From JACZWL01 sp046756445 (GTDB lineage: Bacteria > Pseudomonadota > Gammaproteobacteria > Steroidobacterales > Woeseiaceae), in assembly GCA_046756445.1 (NCBI GenBank), contig JBHHWI010000120.1:1-8578 (forward strand): a stretch of 8,578 bases of DNA, written 5' to 3'. This document shows, one piece after another, positions 6,261-8,578 of this stretch; within the stretch, counting starts at the first letter, position 1; every line of letters starts with the position of its first letter. A program made the position numbers and the translations under genes. The notes below the pieces were generated by a model that was not told the origin of the DNA, ran no database searches, and saw nothing but the letters and a program-made list of their open reading frames with translations.

Positions 6261-6953
6261 TCAGTCGAGAATCCGCCTCGCGGTGATCCGGAACTTCAAT
6301 TCCATTTCGTCCCGTACCCTCAAGGTCCCGAGAACGGCCGTGAACGGTTTGAGCCCGAGCTGACCGTGCGTCACGGTAAAGCGCCCCGCAATCACAATTC
6401 GCTCTTCGTCAACGCTGACCTCGGCCGGAAATTCGAGCGTATTGGTCTGATCCCTGACTGTGAACTCGGCAATGACCAGGATGTCCGGCAACTGTCCGGA
6501 CCAGTATCGTGACCGGATCTCGATGTTGCTGTAGTCCACGCTGTCGAGCAGTTTGCGGCCCAGCATATTCTTTCGAGTGCCGTGTCGGGCCTTTTCCGAG
6601 ACCTTTTTCTCAAAAGCCCTGCCTTCCTGGGTCCTCTTGTCCTCAATGTCGACCTCGAGACTGTCGACCGGAAATGTCATGTGCACCTCGGAACTCCCGG
6701 GTTGCGCATCTATCTGGATCCGCCCGCTAATGTCCGACGTCGAGATAACGTGATTGTGACCGAAACCACCCAGCAGGCCGCCGCGATAGACGAGCACGCG
6801 GATCTCATTCCCGTCTCCGGCTATTACGTATGTGCCGGGTTCGGCGTACTCGTCCGCATGAGCATGCGAGATCACAAGCAGAAATGCGACCAGTACGACC
6901 GGGCGGAGCGCACGGCTGGTAGACTGCCAGAGCAAGTTGCGACTGAAATTCAT
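6261..6953 (-). CDS. Exported YceI-like lipid-binding family protein
   Basis: A 230-aa protein of the YceI family, a lipocalin-like beta-barrel fold that binds isoprenoid or other amphiphilic ligands in the periplasm. The N-terminus is a signal peptide: basic start, hydrophobic stretch at about 18-29 (PVVLVAFLLVIS), and an AHA-DE cleavage site after residue 33. Mature-protein motifs are the Phe/His loop GGFGHNH (62-68), FPVDSLEVDI (94-103), and NYSNIEI-like SVDYSNIEIRS (138-148), then FTVTHGQLGLKPF (192-204). The GHNH form is a variant of the more common F-x-H-S-H wording. The ligand is unknown. It ends 9 bp from the convergent hydratase gene and starts 41 bp from the divergent peptidase gene, with which it may share a control region. 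No good ribosome site precedes its ATG. Confidence 0.87.
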   Translation of the reverse strand: MNFSRNLLWQSTSRALRPVVLVAFLLVISHAHADEYAEPGTYVIAGDGNEIRVLVYRGGLLGGFGHNHVISTSDISGRIQIDAQPGSSEVHMTFPVDSLEVDIEDKRTQEGRAFEKKVSEKARHGTRKNMLGRKLLDSVDYSNIEIRSRYWSGQLPDILVIAEFTVRDQTNTLEFPAEVSVDEERIVIAGRFTVTHGQLGLKPFTAVLGTLRVRDEMELKFRITARRILD

Positions 6954-6981
6954 TGGCAGAGGTTACACTCAATCGTGCCGA

Positions 6982-6987
6982 AGGGGA
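6982..6987 (+). promoter_or_regulatory. Ribosome binding site fixing the peptidase start
   Basis: AGGGGA lies 7 nt before the ATG at 6995. It supports this ATG, which opens directly into a signal peptide, over the TTG at 6953, which would overlap the start codon of the divergent YceI gene and bury the signal sequence. Confidence 0.6.
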
Positions 6988-6994
6988 CAATCAT

Positions 6995-8470
6995 ATGAGA
7001 AAAATATCCATTCGAGAGCCACTCGTGAGCGGAATTGGATCCCTGATTCTCGCTTGCGCCGCTAACGCCGAAGACGTTGACGTGCTTATTGGCGCCATGC
7101 TCGGCGACACTCCCATCATCGCTGACCTGACGACGCTGACCGACACTATCGGGGGGAGGGTTACCGGTTCGCGACCGAATTCGGCGGCCGTATCCTGGGC
7201 GCTCAAGCGATTCGAGGATGCGGGAGTTCCGGCGACGGCGGAGGAGTTTCGAATGCCGTCCCAGTGGCGGGAACTCGAAGTGTCGGCCACCGTCAGTGGT
7301 GCTGTTTCCTTTCAGCCACGTGTCGTGGCGAAGCCCTTTTCCGCGGGAACTGACGGGGCCCTGAGCGCGCCGCTTGTCGATGGCGGCCTTGGTACGACCG
7401 ATGATTTCGAGCGCCTCGGTAAACAGGCCCGGGGCGCATGGGTCCTCGTGGGAACGCCGGTTCTTAACGACGAAATCGGTCTCTCCGGGTTGTTTGCAGA
7501 ATATAACGATGCTGCCGCGACGGTGCCGCGCGCAATAGACGCCGGCGCAGCGGGCGTCGTCTTCATGTCGTCGCGCCCCAGGAACTTGCTGTACCGATTG
7601 CCGATTCTATCGGCCAGGAACAGGTTGCCGATACTCATGATGGAACGGGAAAGCGCCGACCGGTCGTTACGCCTGATTCGCGCCGGTCAATCGTTGAACC
7701 TTCAGGCCACGATCAGAGTTGACAGTGGTTATGCCTATCAGTCCTCGAACGTGATCGGCGAGATCCGCGGCAGCCACCGGCCAAACGAGATCGTGCTGAT
7801 CGGTGCGCATCTCGATTCGCACGATCTCGGTACCGGGGCACTGGACAATGGCTGTAACGTTTCGATGATGATCGACATCGCGAGACAGATTGCACGGCAC
7901 TCGCTTAAACCCGAGCGCACGATTCGATTTGCGCTCTGGAACGGTGAGGAACAGGGGCTTGTCGGCTCCCGGCGGTATACCGAGCAGCATGAGGACGAGC
8001 TCGACAATCATATCGTGGCCACCTCATTCGATATCGGCAGCGGGAGGATTGCGGGATTTTTTACCGGCGGCAGAGCCGGCCTTCCGCCGTTGGTCGATCA
8101 GCACTTGCAAGCGGTCGCAGGTCTCGGACCTTTTCAGCAGGTCGATATTCCGCTGGTCGGGACGGACAATTTCGATTTCATGATCGAAGGCGTGCCCAAT
8201 CTGATTGCCATGCAGGCCGACGCCAATTACGCATCGAACTATCACGCGCAATCCGATACTTTCGACAAAGTGGATCTGCAGCAGCTGAAACTCAATTCGG
8301 CGATCGCTGCGGCGCTCGTCTGGGGATTCGCGAATTCGACCGAGCGCCTGCCTCGTCAGACACATGAGGAGATCAAGGCGTTGATCGGGGCTACCGACCT
8401 CGAACTGCAGATGCGCAACTTCGGGGTCTGGGAGGATTGGGCATCCGGCGTTCGAGGACGGCACGACTGA
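6995..8470 (+). CDS. Exported M28 family zinc aminopeptidase/carboxypeptidase Q-like
   Basis: A 491-aa peptidase of the M28 (aminopeptidase Y / PGCP) family. The N-terminus is a signal peptide ending in ANA-ED (cleavage after 25); the segment LILAC (17-21) could instead act as a non-standard lipobox, so membrane anchoring is possible. Residues about 115-235 form a protease-associated (PA)-type insert. The catalytic domain has all five co-catalytic zinc ligands and the base: His272 and Asp274 (AHLDSH), Asp284 (GALDNG, bridging), Glu318-Glu319 (WNGEEQ; first the base, second a ligand), Asp346 (SFDIGSG) and His417 (YHAQSDT). It should release N-terminal residues or cleave dipeptides in the periplasm or outside the cell. 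It diverges from the YceI gene and converges with an unidentified gene 4 bp downstream. The exact specificity cannot be read from sequence. Confidence 0.92.
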   Translation: MRKISIREPLVSGIGSLILACAANAEDVDVLIGAMLGDTPIIADLTTLTDTIGGRVTGSRPNSAAVSWALKRFEDAGVPATAEEFRMPSQWRELEVSATVSGAVSFQPRVVAKPFSAGTDGALSAPLVDGGLGTTDDFERLGKQARGAWVLVGTPVLNDEIGLSGLFAEYNDAAATVPRAIDAGAAGVVFMSSRPRNLLYRLPILSARNRLPILMMERESADRSLRLIRAGQSLNLQATIRVDSGYAYQSSNVIGEIRGSHRPNEIVLIGAHLDSHDLGTGALDNGCNVSMMIDIARQIARHSLKPERTIRFALWNGEEQGLVGSRRYTEQHEDELDNHIVATSFDIGSGRIAGFFTGGRAGLPPLVDQHLQAVAGLGPFQQVDIPLVGTDNFDFMIEGVPNLIAMQADANYASNYHAQSDTFDKVDLQQLKLNSAIAAALVWGFANSTERLPRQTHEEIKALIGATDLELQMRNFGVWEDWASGVRGRHD

Positions 8471-8474
8471 TTAG

Positions 8475-8578
8475 CTAGTCCGCCGACAAAATCCGCTCCA
8501 TGAGTGCCGGATCGTCGGGCAGTAGTCCCGATGCCGGCAGCCGTTGCACCAGTTCGCGCCACAACGGCCACATGTCGA
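8475..8578 (-). CDS. C-terminal end of an unidentified gene (partial)
   Basis: A minus-strand frame is open from the right edge of the window to TAG at 8477-8475, giving 33 complete codons. The translation looks like real protein: it contains WPLWRELVQRLPASGLLPDD followed by an acidic, helical end (ALMERILSAD) with no rare-residue runs. The stop lies 4 bp from the stop of the peptidase gene, a normal convergent spacing in this compact region, and no other frame explains the stretch. I cannot assign a family. The gene starts outside the window. Confidence 0.55.
   Translation of the reverse strand, partial: DMWPLWRELVQRLPASGLLPDDPALMERILSAD

Noticed and set aside
6953..6994. TTG start extending the peptidase by 14 residues
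   Set aside because: It would overlap the YceI start codon and place extra polar residues before the signal peptide; ATG 6995 has a good ribosome site.
8356..8571. Minus-strand 71-codon frame across the end of the peptidase gene
   Set aside because: It overlaps the peptidase C-terminus in antisense and has low-complexity Ala/Gly/Thr content; the frame ending at 8475 explains the stretch better.

Overview
The window looks like chromosomal DNA from a GC-rich, free-living heterotrophic proteobacterium. A gammaproteobacterium is my best guess, from protein style and gene content, not from any marker gene. Genes are densely packed on both strands. I see no rRNA, tRNA, IS element, CRISPR array, phage gene or other sign of mobility.

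Layout. (1) 1-100: leader region with a perfect 7-bp inverted repeat at 35-53 and a possible divergent gene start running off the left edge. (2) 101-4789: a tight four-gene operon on the plus strand: isovaleryl-CoA dehydrogenase-like acyl-CoA dehydrogenase, carboxyltransferase (beta) subunit of a 3-methylcrotonyl-CoA-type carboxylase, HSDL2-like short-chain dehydrogenase, and an ACAD10/11- or LvaA-like phosphotransferase. Gaps are only 4, 11 and 6 bp. (3) 4837-5310, minus: a GNAT N-acetyltransferase. (4) 5397-6251, plus: a double-hotdog MaoC/hydratase-2 enoyl-CoA hydratase with a good sigma70-like promoter just upstream. (5) 6261-6953, minus: an exported YceI-like protein. (6) 6995-8470, plus: an exported M28 zinc aminopeptidase with a PA-type insert, divergent from the YceI gene across 41 bp. 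(7) 8475-8578, minus: the C-terminal 33 codons of an unidentified gene that runs off the right edge.

How they work together. The first two operon genes match two successive steps of leucine/isovalerate catabolism: isovaleryl-CoA to 3-methylcrotonyl-CoA, then carboxylation to 3-methylglutaconyl-CoA. The biotin carboxylase/BCCP alpha subunit, the crotonase and the HMG-CoA lyase of a standard liu operon are not in the window. In their place are an SDR and a kinase of the type used to activate 4-hydroxyacyl-CoAs, and a hydratase-2 gene lies nearby. The region is therefore best read as an acyl-CoA catabolic island for branched or hydroxylated acids that borrows liu-type enzymes. The YceI and M28 proteins are probably periplasmic or envelope proteins with no evident link to that pathway.

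Nothing here is clearly a wholly new system. The most interesting points are the gene combination (liu-type dehydrogenase and carboxyltransferase with a hydroxyacyl-CoA-kinase-like protein and HSDL2-like SDR, no alpha subunit in view), a probable loss of the SDR catalytic serine, and the inverted repeat in front of the operon.
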